A DNA stretch of 64,000 nt. It comes from an uncultured Vibrio sp. (lineage in GTDB: Bacteria; Pseudomonadota; Gammaproteobacteria; Enterobacterales; Vibrionaceae). The stretch's first letter is position 1. Every line of letters begins with the position of its first letter. Both the position numbers and the translations under genes were made by a program. This document shows positions 16,327 through 26,792 of this stretch, piece by piece. Under the pieces are notes generated by a model. That model did no database searches. It saw only the letters and a program-made list of their open reading frames with translations, and was not told the origin of the DNA. The stretch covers positions 186,001 to 250,000 of the forward strand of contig CANNGN010000002.1 in the NCBI GenBank assembly GCA_947504195.1, written 5' to 3'.

Positions 16327-18403
16327 AGGTGATGTTTATGCTGCACCCGATCCGATCTTCGGTAAGCTAAACTGGGACGTCATTCCCTACACAGATCCCG
16401 TTATTTTACCAGTAATGATAATTGCTGTTTTAGGCGGAATAGGTCTATTCGGCCTCATTACCTATCTAGGTAAATGGAAGTATTTATGGAGCGAGTGGTT
16501 TACCTCAGTTGACCACAAGAAAATCGGCGTGATGTATATGATCGTGGCATTGGTAATGATGCTACGGGGATTTGCTGATGCCTTTATGATGCGAACCCAA
16601 CAAGCGGCCGCGACTGTTGATGCCTCATATTTACCGCCGGAACATTACGATCAAATTTTCACCGCTCATGGTGTAATTATGATTTTCTTCGTCGCGATGC
16701 CTTTAGTTGTTGGTCTGATGAATGTCATCGTTCCACTGCAAATTGGTGCGCGAGATGTTGCCTTTCCGTTTTTAAACTCATTGAGTTTCTGGCTATTCGT
16801 CGTTGGTGCCATATTAATTAATGCATCACTTTTCATCGGTGAATTTGCAGCAACTGGATGGTTGGCTTATCCGCCACTTTCAGGAATGGAGTATAGCCCC
16901 TGGGTTGGTGTCGATTACTGGCTCTGGTCATTGCAGATATCCGGTATTGGTACTTTGCTAACTGGTGTTAACTTTGTCGTTACCATCATTAGAATGCGTG
17001 CTCCAGGCATGAAATTGATGCAAATGCCGGTGTTCACTTGGACATCACTTTGTGCAAACGCATTGATCGTTTTAGCCTTCCCAATCCTAACGGTAACCTT
17101 GGTGTTACTAACTTTAGATCGTTACATCGGCACCCATTTCTTTACCAATGATATGGGCGGTAATCAGATGATGTACGTGAATCTGATTTGGGCTTGGGGT
17201 CACCCTGAAGTTTACATTCTGATCTTGCCGGCATTCGGTATTTTCTCCGAGATTACCGCTACCTTCTCACGTAAACGCCTATTTGGTTACACCTCTCTGG
17301 TTTGGGCGACTGCCGTTATTATGGTGCTGTCGTTTATCGTGTGGCTACATCACTTCTTTACGATGGGGGCAGGAGCAAGTGTAAACGCGTTCTTTGGTAT
17401 TGCGACCATGATTATTTCGATACCCACCGGGGTTAAAATATTCAACTGGTTGTTTACCATGTACAAAGGGCGAGTTGAATTTACCGCCAGCATGTGGTGG
17501 ACCATTTCGTTCCTATTCACCTTTACTATCGGTGGTATGACGGGCGTAATGTTAGCCGTACCTGCAGCCAACTTCTTACTGCACAACAGCTTATTCGTTA
17601 TTGCCCATTTCCATAACGTTATTATTGGTGGCGCAGTATTTGGATACTTTGCCGGTTTCACTTACTGGTTCCCTAAAGCGACAGGCTTTAAGTTGAACGA
17701 GAAGTGGGGAAAAATCTCGTGTTCATTATGGACACTCGGTTTCTTCGTTACCTTCATGCCGATTTACGTACTTGGTTTCAGTGGTATGACTCGTCGATTA
17801 AACGTCGCTGATAACCCTGATTGGGCGCCTCTATTATGGTTGTCTGCACTCGGTGTAATGATCATTGCTTCAGGCATCGCCTCACAGGTGTATCAGGTGT
17901 ATATCAGTATTCGAGATAGAAAACAGAACCTCGATACCACTGGCGACCCATGGAATGCGCGTACTTTAGAGTGGGCGACATCGTCACCACCTCCATTTTA
18001 CAACTTTGCTGTGTTACCAAAAATTCATGATCGTGATGAGCACTTTTACCAAAAAGAGAACGGTACCGCTTATCAAAAACCAGATCGTTATAAGCGTATC
18101 CATATGCCGAAAAATACTTGGGCAGGTATTGTGATTAGTTTATTTTCCTTAACACTTGGTTTTGGCTTTGTTTGGTACATATGGTGGTTGGTAGCCGTTA
18201 GTTTTGTCGGAATTATAGCGTCTTGGATAATTTACAGCTTCCAACGTAGTAAAGACTATTACGTGGAAATTGCCGAAGTTGAAGAGATTGAAGGTCGCCA
18301 CTTAGAGCGTGTTGCTCAAGCAAAACAAGAAGCCAGCGATTCTGAAGAAAAAAACAACTCGGGGAATACCGATGCCTTCAATACCGCTAAGGAGGGAGTA
18401 TAG
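16316..18403 (+). CDS. cyoB: Cytochrome bo-type quinol oxidase subunit I
   Basis: 695 residues with ~15 membrane helices, the catalytic haem-copper subunit. [14 protein letters not shown] near residue 295 supplies the CuB His and the cross-linked Tyr. HHFFTMG carries two more CuB histidines, and HFHNVI has the haem ligands. [14 protein letters not shown] and [15 protein letters not shown] correspond to the quinol-site residues (Arg, Asp, His) defined in E. coli CyoB. It reduces oxygen to water and pumps protons in the inner membrane. The C-terminal tail is longer and acidic ([20 protein letters not shown]). Confidence 0.95.
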   Translation: MAYKGDVYAAPDPIFGKLNWDVIPYTDPVILPVMIIAVLGGIGLFGLITYLGKWKYLWSEWFTSVDHKKIGVMYMIVALVMMLRGFADAFMMRTQQAAATVDASYLPPEHYDQIFTAHGVIMIFFVAMPLVVGLMNVIVPLQIGARDVAFPFLNSLSFWLFVVGAILINASLFIGEFAATGWLAYPPLSGMEYSPWVGVDYWLWSLQISGIGTLLTGVNFVVTIIRMRAPGMKLMQMPVFTWTSLCANALIVLAFPILTVTLVLLTLDRYIGTHFFTNDMGGNQMMYVNLIWAWGHPEVYILILPAFGIFSEITATFSRKRLFGYTSLVWATAVIMVLSFIVWLHHFFTMGAGASVNAFFGIATMIISIPTGVKIFNWLFTMYKGRVEFTASMWWTISFLFTFTIGGMTGVMLAVPAANFLLHNSLFVIAHFHNVIIGGAVFGYFAGFTYWFPKATGFKLNEKWGKISCSLWTLGFFVTFMPIYVLGFSGMTRRLNVADNPDWAPLLWLSALGVMIIASGIASQVYQVYISIRDRKQNLDTTGDPWNARTLEWATSSPPPFYNFAVLPKIHDRDEHFYQKENGTAYQKPDRYKRIHMPKNTWAGIVISLFSLTLGFGFVWYIWWLVAVSFVGIIASWIIYSFQRSKDYYVEIAEVEEIEGRHLERVAQAKQEASDSEEKNNSGNTDAFNTAKEGV

Positions 18404-19039
18404 ATGACCGTTACAAATGAATTACTCGATACTGACTCGGTAAACACTCAACAAGACAGTCATGATGATCACGATCATCATGACTATGCTGGAGACACCC
18501 TGTTTGGCTTTTGGATTTATATCCTGAGCGACTGTCTTCTATTTGGAACACTTTTCGCGACTTTTGCTGTGTTTTCTAACAGCTTCGCGGGTCAAGTCGA
18601 TCCGCAAACGCTATTTAACTTGCCGTTTGTCATGGCAGAAACCGCACTGTTGCTTGCGAGTAGCTTTACCTTTGGCATCGCAATGTTGAAAGCAAACGCT
18701 GAAGATATGCGCGGTCTCGTAAAATGGTTACTGATTACGTTTGCGCTCGGCTTTGCTTTCTTGGTCATGGAACTCTATGAGTTTTATCACTTTAGCCATG
18801 AAGGGGCGACTTTCCACAGTAGCGCTTACTGGTCTTCTTTCTATACGCTAGTGGGTACGCACGGACTTCACGTCTTAGCGGGCCTAGTTTGGATGTTAGT
18901 ACTGTTTGCTCACTTTAAACGTGATGGTTTTACAACCGAAAACAAAACCCGCTTGGCTTGTTTAAGCTTATTCTGGCACTTCTTAGATGTTATCTGGATT
19001 TGTGTCTTTAGCGTTGTTTACCTGATGGGGGTCATCTAA
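18404..19039 (+). CDS. cyoC: Cytochrome bo-type quinol oxidase subunit III
   Basis: 211 residues with five membrane helices. Family signatures are FGFWIYILSDCLLFGTLFA, MAETALLLASSFTFGIAML and GTHGLHVLAGLVWMLV. The N-terminus carries a His/Asp-rich stretch (HDDHDHHD) that could bind metal ions. The ATG directly abuts the cyoB stop, with AAGGAGGG inside the end of cyoB as ribosome site. Part of the oxidase complex. Confidence 0.95.
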   Translation: MTVTNELLDTDSVNTQQDSHDDHDHHDYAGDTLFGFWIYILSDCLLFGTLFATFAVFSNSFAGQVDPQTLFNLPFVMAETALLLASSFTFGIAMLKANAEDMRGLVKWLLITFALGFAFLVMELYEFYHFSHEGATFHSSAYWSSFYTLVGTHGLHVLAGLVWMLVLFAHFKRDGFTTENKTRLACLSLFWHFLDVIWICVFSVVYLMGVI

Positions 19040-19377
19040 TGAGTCAATCTTCTGAACAGCACCATGGCGGTCAAGCACATGGTAGCGTTAAAGAGTATAA
19101 GATGGGACTTATTCTGTCCGTCATACTCACCCTAATTCCATTTATTCTGGTTGGAGCTGAATTAGGTTCTCCACAGTTCCTAATTCCTGTCATTCTAGTG
19201 TGTGCTGTGGCCCAAATACTTGTACAACTAGTGTTCTTTCTTCATATGAACACATCATCTGATCAGATGTGGAACACCACTTCTGCTGTATTTGTTGTGG
19301 TTATCGTTGCCATTATTCTGATCGGTTCACTTTGGATCATGCAGCATTTGAATCACAACATGTTGATGGGACACTAA
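19039..19377 (+). CDS. cyoD: Cytochrome bo-type quinol oxidase subunit IV
   Basis: 112 residues, three membrane helices, with a His-rich start (EQHHGGQAHGSVKEYKMG) typical of CyoD. The block AQILVQLVFFLHMNTSSDQMWN matches the family (quoted in part: LVFFLHMNTSS). It overlaps the cyoC stop by one base (TAATG). CyoD helps assemble the CuB site in subunit I. Confidence 0.93.
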   Translation: MSQSSEQHHGGQAHGSVKEYKMGLILSVILTLIPFILVGAELGSPQFLIPVILVCAVAQILVQLVFFLHMNTSSDQMWNTTSAVFVVVIVAIILIGSLWIMQHLNHNMLMGH

Positions 19378-19381
19378 ACGG

Positions 19382-20305
19382 ATGTTCTCTATGTGGAAAC
19401 ACTATATAAGCTTGACGAAACCCGGCATTATTCGTGGCAATTTAATTGCCACTGCTGGCGGGTTTTTCTTAGCTTCACAGGGACATATTGACTGGCAACT
19501 GTTTCTTGCAGTTTCAATCGGTGTGGTTTGTATCGTCGCATCAGGCTGTGTGTTCAATAATTATATTGACCAAGACATTGACGCGCTGATGAAGCGAACG
19601 TGCGAACGTGAGTTAGTACAGAAAATTGTTCCAGCATCGCACGCTCTAATCTATGCCGTGATACTCGGTATTATTGGTTTTGCTGTACTGTCAATTTATA
19701 CCACACCATTAGCAATTGTCTTCGGTGTATTAGGGGTGCTAATTTACGTAGGGTTTTATTCGCTCTACTACAAACGTCATTCTGTTCATGGCACCTTGAT
19801 TGGTGGTTTATCTGGAGCGTGTCCACCGGTCATTGGTTATTGTGCGGTAAGTAATCAGTTTGATGCTGGTGCGGCAATCCTGTTTCTGACATTCTGTATT
19901 TGGCAAGTTCCTCACTCATACGCCATTGCGATATATCGATTCAATGACTACAAAGCTGCTTCGATTCCTGTATTACCGATTCAATCTGGAATCTTGAAAG
20001 CACGCACACATATCATTGCTTATATTGTCGCGTTTGCACTTGCAGCAATGGCACTCACCTATATGGGGTATGTCGGTAGCTGGTACGCATTAGGAATGGG
20101 TTTGGTTAGTCTTTATTGGCTCTATATTGCAAAAGTACGGTTCGAGAAAATGCCTGCTCAACAATGGGGTAAGCAATTAACGATTTTTTCTATCGTCAGT
20201 ATTTTTGTATTTTGTATCTTAATCTCGCTCGATTTTTCAACATTAAATAGTGTCGAACAAACTGTGGCAAGCTTGGTGCAACTAATTCCTACTGGAAACA
20301 GCTAA
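19382..20305 (+). CDS. cyoE: Protohaem IX farnesyltransferase (haem O synthase)
   Basis: 307 residues, UbiA prenyltransferase family. NNYIDQDIDALMKRT near residue 60 is the first Asp-rich motif, and FLTFCIWQVPHSYAIAIYRFNDYKAASIPVLP (quoted as CIWQVPHSYAIAI and YKAASIPVLP) holds the second conserved region of haem O synthases. It adds a farnesyl group to haem B, giving the haem O needed in CyoB. It follows cyoD by four bases and overlaps the next gene by one base. Confidence 0.94.
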   Translation: MFSMWKHYISLTKPGIIRGNLIATAGGFFLASQGHIDWQLFLAVSIGVVCIVASGCVFNNYIDQDIDALMKRTCERELVQKIVPASHALIYAVILGIIGFAVLSIYTTPLAIVFGVLGVLIYVGFYSLYYKRHSVHGTLIGGLSGACPPVIGYCAVSNQFDAGAAILFLTFCIWQVPHSYAIAIYRFNDYKAASIPVLPIQSGILKARTHIIAYIVAFALAAMALTYMGYVGSWYALGMGLVSLYWLYIAKVRFEKMPAQQWGKQLTIFSIVSIFVFCILISLDFSTLNSVEQTVASLVQLIPTGNS

Positions 20306-20934
20306 TGAGCATGAACCCTTCACGTTGGGCGATAGCCGTTGGTTTGCTCATATTGTTAGGCTTATTGTCTTTGTATTTCAACAATACGACGGTTCCCATC
20401 GGCGAAACACCAAGGTCTATCGATGAGCTTGGTGGTCGGTTTGAACTAACCAGTCTAAATGGTCCCGTTGATTCAGATGATTATAAAGGTCAAACCGTCG
20501 TCCTTTATTTCGGATTTCTAAATTGCAGCGAAGTCTGCCCTTCTTCAATGGGTGTTATGTCAGCGGCATTTAGTTTACTTAAACCAAGTAGTTATGAACA
20601 AGTCCAAGGCTTTTTTATCAGTGTCGACCCTAGCCGGGATGATTATGAATCCCTATATCAATTCTCTCAGTATTTTGACAAACGGATACTCGGGTTAACC
20701 GGCACTCAGGAAGAAGTTGATGTGGTAACTGATAATTATGGGGTCTATGTTGATATCGTAAGTATGGAATCATCAGTACTCGATTATACAGTCGATCACT
20801 CTTCACGCTTTTTTGTGCTCGATCCAAATGGCGGGCTAGTTGATGCAATGAGTCACAGTACTACTCCTACTGAGTTAGCCTCCCGTATTGAAAGAGTCGT
20901 TAAACAGTACACGGTTTCAAAAGGAAACGAATAA
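20305..20934 (+). CDS. Sco1/SenC-family copper chaperone
   Basis: 209 residues with one N-terminal membrane anchor and a periplasmic thioredoxin-like domain. The copper ligands are visible: the CxxxC motif in FLNCSEVCPSSMG near residue 75 and the distant His in YTVDHSSRFFVLDP. Sco proteins deliver copper, classically to the CuA centre of cytochrome c oxidases. Here the neighbouring oxidase has no CuA site, so a CuB role or redox role is more likely. Both ends overlap neighbours by one base, so it is part of the cyo operon. Confidence 0.9.
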   Translation: MSMNPSRWAIAVGLLILLGLLSLYFNNTTVPIGETPRSIDELGGRFELTSLNGPVDSDDYKGQTVVLYFGFLNCSEVCPSSMGVMSAAFSLLKPSSYEQVQGFFISVDPSRDDYESLYQFSQYFDKRILGLTGTQEEVDVVTDNYGVYVDIVSMESSVLDYTVDHSSRFFVLDPNGGLVDAMSHSTTPTELASRIERVVKQYTVSKGNE

Positions 20935-21452
20935 TGAAATCCATGGTTCTTAGCTTCGCTATTGTATTCGGATCTATCCACCTTCCGGTCATTGCGGATG
21001 ACCATTCAGCGCATCATGCTCATGAGCCCACGACAACCAAGTCGATGGTAGCCGCTCACAATACAACTAGTGAAGTCAGATCAGGTTTAGCGATTAGCCA
21101 TGTGGTGGCAAAACCGACCATTCCCGGTGTAAAAGTGAGTTCTGGTTATTTGAGGATCACCAATGAAAGCAAAGCACCAATACGATTGGTCGGTGCGGAA
21201 ACTCCAGTAGCCAGCCATACTGAGCTTCATCGAATGTTTATGAGAGAAAACAAAATGGCAATGCGTAAGGTCGACGTCATTGAATTGGCCCCTAATGAGT
21301 CGCTTGAATTCGGTCCTCATGGCTACCATTTAATGTTTATATCTATAAAAGAACCCTTCAAGGAAGGACAGTCTTTTCCTTTAGCATTGATAAGTGAAGA
21401 TGGCGCCCGTTATGAGACAGTCATGAAAGTGGCTCCAACGCCTTCTCATTAA
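20934..21452 (+). CDS. PCu(A)C-type periplasmic copper chaperone
   Basis: 172 residues with a signal peptide (about 21 residues, ending VIADD). After a His-rich linker (DDHSAHHAHE), the PCu(A)C fold carries the copper-site pattern HRMFMRENKMAMRKV ... GPHGYHLMFI, consistent with the H(M)x10Mx21HxM consensus. It binds Cu(I) in the periplasm and passes it to the oxidase or to Sco. It begins on the sco stop codon (TAATG) and ends the copper/oxidase operon. Confidence 0.9.
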   Translation: MKSMVLSFAIVFGSIHLPVIADDHSAHHAHEPTTTKSMVAAHNTTSEVRSGLAISHVVAKPTIPGVKVSSGYLRITNESKAPIRLVGAETPVASHTELHRMFMRENKMAMRKVDVIELAPNESLEFGPHGYHLMFISIKEPFKEGQSFPLALISEDGARYETVMKVAPTPSH

Positions 21453-21531
21453 TAATTAAAGACGATAGCTTTAATTCAAGATATCGTCTCTCTCCTAATG
21501 GTGTTACGCTCGTTGTTTATTTGGAGCTAGT

Positions 21532-22029
21532 ATGAAAACAAAATCTACTTCCTTGGTATGTTTGCTCTCGATCGGTTTTTCTACGCTCACATACGCTCAA
21601 GAAACCTCGATGGAGCATATTGCTGCGGAGCAGCCTATCCCGTGTTCTGAAGAGTTAATAGATCTTGCTCGAGTCAGCCTTAAAGAAAACCCTCATCGGA
21701 TGCTAGAGCAGAAAACTGGTATTGATGATGTTCACCTATTTAATGCTCTAGCGGTGACCAGTTATCGCGATCGAGATAGCCATGTTACCTTTCATGGTGT
21801 TCGAAATTCACTGGGAAAATGCGATACGTCGGTAACAGAAAGTTACGTACTGCAAACTCCCTGCTCGGATGCCAGACATGAAGCGTTCAGTAAGTGGACA
21901 TTTGAAGGAAAGTTAAACGAGCGCACCGTCGTACTAGAGAGTAAAAGAACGCCCGGGAAAGAAGCCTTTTTAACCGATCAGTTTTCGACATTGTGCTTGG
22001 TTACAACTCGGCAAGTTGTGAATAACTAA
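21532..22029 (+). CDS. Hypothetical exported protein, 165 residues
   Basis: Begins with a convincing signal peptide (KTKSTSLVCLLSIGFSTLTYAQ) with cleavage around residue 23, so it is periplasmic or secreted. The mature part has four to five cysteines (IPCSEE, GKCDTS, TPCSDA, TLCLV) that could form two disulphides. No family recognised. It lies 80 bases after the copper-chaperone gene with its own ribosome site (TTGGAG); membership of the cyo operon is possible but not shown. Confidence 0.65.
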   Translation: MKTKSTSLVCLLSIGFSTLTYAQETSMEHIAAEQPIPCSEELIDLARVSLKENPHRMLEQKTGIDDVHLFNALAVTSYRDRDSHVTFHGVRNSLGKCDTSVTESYVLQTPCSDARHEAFSKWTFEGKLNERTVVLESKRTPGKEAFLTDQFSTLCLVTTRQVVNN

Positions 22030-22091
22030 CGATTGATTAACGGATACTATTCATGTTGTAAACAAGTGTCCCAAAACAAAGATGAATCTAT

Positions 22092-22445
22092 ATGAATAGT
22101 GAACCCAAACTCGCCTCAAAACCCGAAAATAATGGTTGGGCAGCAAAGCTCAAAACCAAGTGGGGAGTCGAAAGTCACCTTCAATTTTGTATTATTTTAA
22201 TTGTATTTTCGATTACCGGATCCGTTACTGGTTGGTGCGTCGTTCAGTACTTTTCCTGGCTTGAGATTGAGAGTGAGTCGCACACACTTTTAAAAGTAAT
22301 CCCGTATGTTTTGGGCTTTTTCACCTATCAATTACTGCTGCTGATTTTTGGGTCTATTAGTGGTCAGTTTCGTTTTTTCTGGAAGTTTCAAAAAAAAACA
22401 ATTGGCCGTATCGCTCAACTCGCCTTGCGCTTTAAAAGAAAATAA
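22092..22445 (+). CDS. Small membrane protein, DUF6787-like
   Basis: 117 residues with a soluble N-terminus, two hydrophobic segments (about 31-52 and 66-88) and a basic tail. The stretch LKTKWGVESHLQFCIILIVFS followed by TGS resembles the KKRWGI-type opening of DUF6787 proteins, which often neighbour membrane or envelope genes; function unknown. The resemblance is from memory and tentative. It is convergent with gcvP and shares its terminator. Confidence 0.65.
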   Translation: MNSEPKLASKPENNGWAAKLKTKWGVESHLQFCIILIVFSITGSVTGWCVVQYFSWLEIESESHTLLKVIPYVLGFFTYQLLLLIFGSISGQFRFFWKFQKKTIGRIAQLALRFKRK

Positions 22446-22477
22446 TAGGGGAGTGCTCGCTAGCGACACACTTGCAA

Positions 22478-22508
22478 ACAAAAAGCGAACCAAACGGTTC
22501 ACTTTTTT
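22478..22508. terminator. Bidirectional terminator between DUF6787-like gene and gcvP
   Basis: AGCGAACC-aaac-GGTTCACT hairpin, with A-run on the left and T-run on the right, so it can end transcripts from both directions. A close relative sits beside the gcvP fragment at about 14772-14802. Confidence 0.85.
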
Positions 22509-22555
22509 TACTTAAGTTAGTTTCCAACTTAGTTATTTGTGATCATTACCAATCT

Positions 22556-25420
22556 CTACTCTTCGTAATTCTCAATACTCGGGCATGAACAAATCAAGTT
22601 ACGGTCACCGTAGACATTATCGACACGGTTAACGGTTGGCCAGTACTTCGACGCCTTGGTTTGTTTGGTTGGGAAGCACGCATTTTCACGTGAGTACGGG
22701 CGCTCCCAAGTCTCGGATGACAAATCAACTTGAGTGTGAGGCGCGTTAACCAATGGATTATTTTCGATTGGCCATTCACCCGCTTCCACTTTGTCGATCT
22801 CGGCACGAATGGCGATCATCGCGTCACAGAAACGATCGATCTCTTCAAGATCTTCAGATTCCGTTGGTTCAATCATCAACGTACCCGCAACTGGGAACGA
22901 CATGGTTGGGGCGTGGAAACCGTAATCCATCAAACGTTTTGCAATGTCCTCTTCGCTGATGCCGCTGCTTTCTTTCAACGGACGAATATCGATAATACAT
23001 TCATGAGCAACACGACCATTGCCGCCACGATAAAGAACCGGGTAGTGTGGCAACAAACGCTCCATCATGTAGTTGGCGTTCAAAATCGCGACTTGTGTGG
23101 CTTCGGTTAAACCTTGTTCCCCCATCATAGCGATATACGCCCAAGAGATTGGAAGAATGGATGCACTGCCTAGATCCGCCGCAGAAACCGCGTAGTCAGT
23201 TCCTTCTACACCATTTTCAATGTGCCCCGGTAAAAAAGGTGCAAGGTGAGATTTCACCCCAATTGGGCCCATTCCTGGACCGCCGCCACCGTGAGGAATA
23301 CAGAAAGTTTTGTGTAGGTTTAAATGCGATACATCTGAACCAATAAACCCAGGTGACGTAAGGCCGACTTGTGCGTTCATATTAGCGCCATCAAGGTAGA
23401 CTTGGCCGCCAGCAGCATGAACTAAATCGCACACTTCACGAACGTGCTCTTCGTACACGCCATGTGTTGATGGGTAGGTGATCATGATGCTCGCAAGATT
23501 GTCGTTGTGTTTCTCAATCTTCGCAGTTAAATCATCAATATCGATGTTGCCATCGGCATCACACTTAACCACGACCACTTTCATCGACACCATAGAAGCT
23601 GTCGCTGGGTTCGTTCCGTGTGCAGAACTCGGAATTAGACACACATTACGATGGCCTTCACCTCGGCTTTTGTGATAACGCTGAATTGCAATTAGACCCG
23701 CGTATTCGCCCGACGCGCCTGAGTTTGGCTGTAGAGAAAAATCGTCGTAGCCGGTAATTTCACACAACTTCTCTTTTAAATCTTTCGCTAATGCGGTGTA
23801 ACCCGCCGCTTGCTCAAGAGGAGCAAATGGGTGAATCGCACCAAACTCAGGCCATGTAACAGGAATCATCTCTGCTGCTGCGTTGAGCTTCATGGTACAG
23901 CTGCCCAGCGGAATCATGCCGTGGGTCAGTGAGAAGTCTTTGTTCTCAAGCTGTTTTAGGTAACGCATCATTTGAGTTTCGCTGTGATGCGTGTTGAATA
24001 CGGGGTGAGTTAAGTACTTAGATTCGCGGCGACAGGCTTCGGGAATCGCAGCAAACTCATTGTCGGCAATAGCTGAAGACAACGCTTCGATGTTTTCCTT
24101 CACGTCGAAGATAGCAAACAACGCCGCGATATCCTCGGTGGTGGTGGTTTCATCTAAGCTGATGCCAAGTTTACCCGGAAGCAAACGTAAATTGATGTCG
24201 GCTGCTTGCGACTTAGCATAGAGTGCATCGGTATCGCTAGCAGTGTTTAGTGTGATGGTATCGAAGAAGCTGTTGTGATCAAGCTCGTAATCAGACTTTG
24301 TTAAGCCAGCGGCTAAAATTGCGGTCATATGATGAGTACGACGAGCAATGGTACGTAATCCTTCTGCGCCGTGGAATACTGCGTAGAAAGAGGCCATATT
24401 TGCGAGCAACGCTTGCGCGGTACAAATGTTCGACGTCGCTTTTTCGCGGCGAATATGTTGTTCGCGAGTTTGCATCGCCATGCGCAGCGCTGGGTTACCG
24501 TGAGTATCGATAGACACACCAATTACTCGGCCGGGCATGGTACGTTTATGTTTATCACGTGTCGCCATAAATGCGGCGTGTGGACCACCATAACCAACGG
24601 GGACACCAAAACGCTGCGCTGAACCAATCACGACATCAGCGCCCATTTCTCCCACAGGCTTAAGCAGTGCGCAGGCCAGTAAATCAGTCGCAACGGCAAC
24701 AAGGGTTTTGTTGGCTTGGGCTTTTGCAATCACATCCGTAAGGTCACGAACCTGACCTGTGGTGCCAGGATATTGAATCAATGCGCCGAACACATCCTGT
24801 TCAGGAAGCGAGTCGAGTTCGCCAACAATGACCTCAAACCCAATGTATTCGGCACGAGTTTTCACCACTTCTAGAGTTTGCGGATGAACATCGTCGGCAA
24901 CGAAGAATACTTTGCTCTTACTTTTACCAGCGCGCTTACACAGGGTCATGGCTTCTGCTGCCGCTGTAGCTTCATCAAGCAGCGATGCGTTGGCGATTTC
25001 CATGCCGGTAAGATCCATCACCATTTGTTGATAGTTCAGTAACGCTTCGAGTCGGCCTTGAGATATTTCTGGTTGATACGGCGTATAAGCAGTATACCAA
25101 CCTGGGTTTTCCAGCACGTTCCGTAAAATTACGTTGGGTGTGAACGTGTTGTAATATCCTTGACCGATAAAGGTACGCTTAATTTGATTTTGCTGAGCAA
25201 TGGCTTTCAGCTCGCTCAGCATCTGAGATTCACTCATAGGTGCGGCTAATGACATTGGCTGCTCTAGACGAATCGACTGAGGCACTGTTTGAGCAATGAG
25301 CGCATCTAGGCTATCAACGTTAAGCGTTTCAAGCATGGATTGCTGATCCGCTGAATTAGGGCCATTGTGGCGTGAGACGAACTCATTTTGAGTCGAAAGA
25401 CGATTCAGTAACTGTGTCAT
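22556..25420 (-). CDS. gcvP: Glycine dehydrogenase (decarboxylating), P protein
   Basis: 954 residues, the full-length homodimeric P protein of the glycine cleavage system. It decarboxylates glycine with pyridoxal phosphate and passes the aminomethyl group to lipoylated GcvH. The PLP-lysine region is [22 protein letters not shown]-terminal blocks ([26 protein letters not shown] quoted at 20 or fewer) and the Gly-rich SGEYAGL are family typical. It is transcribed after gcvH with a 125-base gap containing a hairpin. Its 3' end is duplicated in diverged form 7.7 kb away. Confidence 0.96.
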   Translation of the reverse strand: MTQLLNRLSTQNEFVSRHNGPNSADQQSMLETLNVDSLDALIAQTVPQSIRLEQPMSLAAPMSESQMLSELKAIAQQNQIKRTFIGQGYYNTFTPNVILRNVLENPGWYTAYTPYQPEISQGRLEALLNYQQMVMDLTGMEIANASLLDEATAAAEAMTLCKRAGKSKSKVFFVADDVHPQTLEVVKTRAEYIGFEVIVGELDSLPEQDVFGALIQYPGTTGQVRDLTDVIAKAQANKTLVAVATDLLACALLKPVGEMGADVVIGSAQRFGVPVGYGGPHAAFMATRDKHKRTMPGRVIGVSIDTHGNPALRMAMQTREQHIRREKATSNICTAQALLANMASFYAVFHGAEGLRTIARRTHHMTAILAAGLTKSDYELDHNSFFDTITLNTASDTDALYAKSQAADINLRLLPGKLGISLDETTTTEDIAALFAIFDVKENIEALSSAIADNEFAAIPEACRRESKYLTHPVFNTHHSETQMMRYLKQLENKDFSLTHGMIPLGSCTMKLNAAAEMIPVTWPEFGAIHPFAPLEQAAGYTALAKDLKEKLCEITGYDDFSLQPNSGASGEYAGLIAIQRYHKSRGEGHRNVCLIPSSAHGTNPATASMVSMKVVVVKCDADGNIDIDDLTAKIEKHNDNLASIMITYPSTHGVYEEHVREVCDLVHAAGGQVYLDGANMNAQVGLTSPGFIGSDVSHLNLHKTFCIPHGGGGPGMGPIGVKSHLAPFLPGHIENGVEGTDYAVSAADLGSASILPISWAYIAMMGEQGLTEATQVAILNANYMMERLLPHYPVLYRGGNGRVAHECIIDIRPLKESSGISEEDIAKRLMDYGFHAPTMSFPVAGTLMIEPTESEDLEEIDRFCDAMIAIRAEIDKVEAGEWPIENNPLVNAPHTQVDLSSETWERPYSRENACFPTKQTKASKYWPTVNRVDNVYGDRNLICSCPSIENYEE

Positions 25421-25454
25421 TATTCCGGTACCTTGGTAAATCTAGCGTTGCACT

Positions 25455-25482
25455 TCAACCACCGTAATAGGTTGGTGGTTGA
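25455..25482 (-). promoter_or_regulatory. Hairpin in the gcvH-gcvP intergenic gap
   Basis: TCAACCACC and GGTGGTTGA form a nine-pair stem. There is no T-run on the minus strand, so it is more likely an mRNA stability or processing element between gcvH and gcvP than a terminator. Confidence 0.45.
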
Positions 25483-25544
25483 CGATATTGAAAACAGCAA
25501 AAACTACTTTTTCGTTAAAAGCAGTGTTCACCACCTCGAAAATA

Positions 25545-25925
25545 TTACTCGTCTTCGATAGCGGCGAAGTAATCTTCAGCCGATTTTAGGCCATCAAGTT
25601 CTGCAAGGTCTGCTGCTTTGATTTTTACAATCCAACCGCCTTCGTATGGTTCTTCGTTGATAAGCTCTGGGCTGCCTTCAAGATCTTCATTAACTTCGAT
25701 AATCGTGCCATTGATAGGCATGTAAATTTCAGACGCTGCTTTTACAGATTCAACAAGTGAGAAGTTATCGCCGGCTTCTGGCTCGGCATCGACTTCTGGT
25801 AATTCAACAAATACCACGTCGCCAAGCATTTCTTGAGCATGCTCGGAAATACCCACCGTGACAGTACCATCGCCATTATCGCGAACCCATTCGTGGCTTT
25901 CAGTAAACTTCAACGTATTGTCCAT
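25545..25925 (-). CDS. gcvH: Glycine cleavage system H protein
   Basis: 126 residues, the expected length. The lipoyl-lysine lies in [15 protein letters not shown] near residue 63, the typical site. Other family blocks are YTESHEWV-like [10 protein letters not shown] and [14 protein letters not shown]. It shuttles the aminomethyl group between GcvP and GcvT. It leads the gcvHP transcript and is divergent from the regulator gene, with about 240 bases between starts holding both promoters. ATG preceded by TTGGAGA. Confidence 0.96.
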   Translation of the reverse strand: MDNTLKFTESHEWVRDNGDGTVTVGISEHAQEMLGDVVFVELPEVDAEPEAGDNFSLVESVKAASEIYMPINGTIIEVNEDLEGSPELINEEPYEGGWIVKIKAADLAELDGLKSAEDYFAAIEDE

Positions 25926-26168
25926 GACAAATTCTCCAAATAATCAAATCTAAAATAAGGGGTAATAAACGCACAACTATAGGCGTACTCAACATGTCGA
26001 TAACATACCTTTTCAACCTGCAACATTCAATTAAAATTTCCAATAGGAAACTATGTTTCTCTTGCGTTTATGGGTTAGGTGCATTTTTCACGCCAAGCCG
26101 TTATGATATAGGGGAGTGTGACTCGTATGATTTACCGTATAAAAATGACTAAGGTCGAGGATGGAAGA

Positions 26169-26792
26169 ATGCAAGATGAAATATTTGATGATTATCCTTC
26201 ATTGTTGCTAGAAAAAGATTCAACAGAAGAGAATATTCAGCCTCTAAAACTCGGCCAACGGATTAAAGATATTCGGTTGAATCTTGGTCTTACTTTGGAA
26301 GAAGCAAGCCAGAAGACGGGTTTGGCACGCTCTACGTTAAGTAAAATAGAGAATGAACAAATATCGCCAACGTTTCAGGCTATGCAAAAACTCGCCAATG
26401 GGCTAGCGATAAATATGCCTCAACTATTTGAGCCACCTAAGAAAATCATTGCAACTGGACGCCGAGATGTCACTCGCTCTATGCAAGGAAAACCGCATCC
26501 TACTCCAACGTACGAACATGAGTTACTTGCCACTCAGCTATCAAACAAAAAGATGATGCCATTTAAAACACAGGTGCGTTCGCGAACTTTTGAAGAGTAT
26601 GGTGATTGGGTTCGTCATGATGGTGAAGAATTCCTTCTCGTATTAGAAGGTGAAATTGCCTTTTATTCAGAATTCTATGAACCTGTAAATATGGCGAAAG
26701 GCGATAGTGTTTATTACGATGCGAACATGGGACATATGCTGGTATCCATTAGTGAAAAAGATGCAGAAATCCTCTGGGTGACGGCTAAATAA
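26169..26792 (+). CDS. XRE-family regulator with cupin domain
   Basis: 207 residues from the start chosen. A helix-turn-helix of the XRE type (LGQRIKDIRLNLGLTLEEAS, TGLARSTLSKIENEQISP) occupies roughly residues 25-80. A C-terminal cupin (GEEFLLVLEGEIAFYSE, AKGDSVYYDANMGHML) occupies 115-205. Such proteins sense a small ligand through the cupin and repress or activate neighbouring metabolic genes. Placed between gcvHP and gcvT, it likely controls glycine cleavage; that is inference. An in-frame GTG 51 bases upstream overlaps a TATGATATA -10-like element, so I prefer the ATG after GAGGATGGAAGA. Confidence 0.85.
   Translation: MQDEIFDDYPSLLLEKDSTEENIQPLKLGQRIKDIRLNLGLTLEEASQKTGLARSTLSKIENEQISPTFQAMQKLANGLAINMPQLFEPPKKIIATGRRDVTRSMQGKPHPTPTYEHELLATQLSNKKMMPFKTQVRSRTFEEYGDWVRHDGEEFLLVLEGEIAFYSEFYEPVNMAKGDSVYYDANMGHMLVSISEKDAEILWVTAK

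Noticed and set aside
22730..24622. Several plus-strand frames inside gcvP
   Set aside because: Shadows of a full-length, well-conserved gene on the other strand; no family features.
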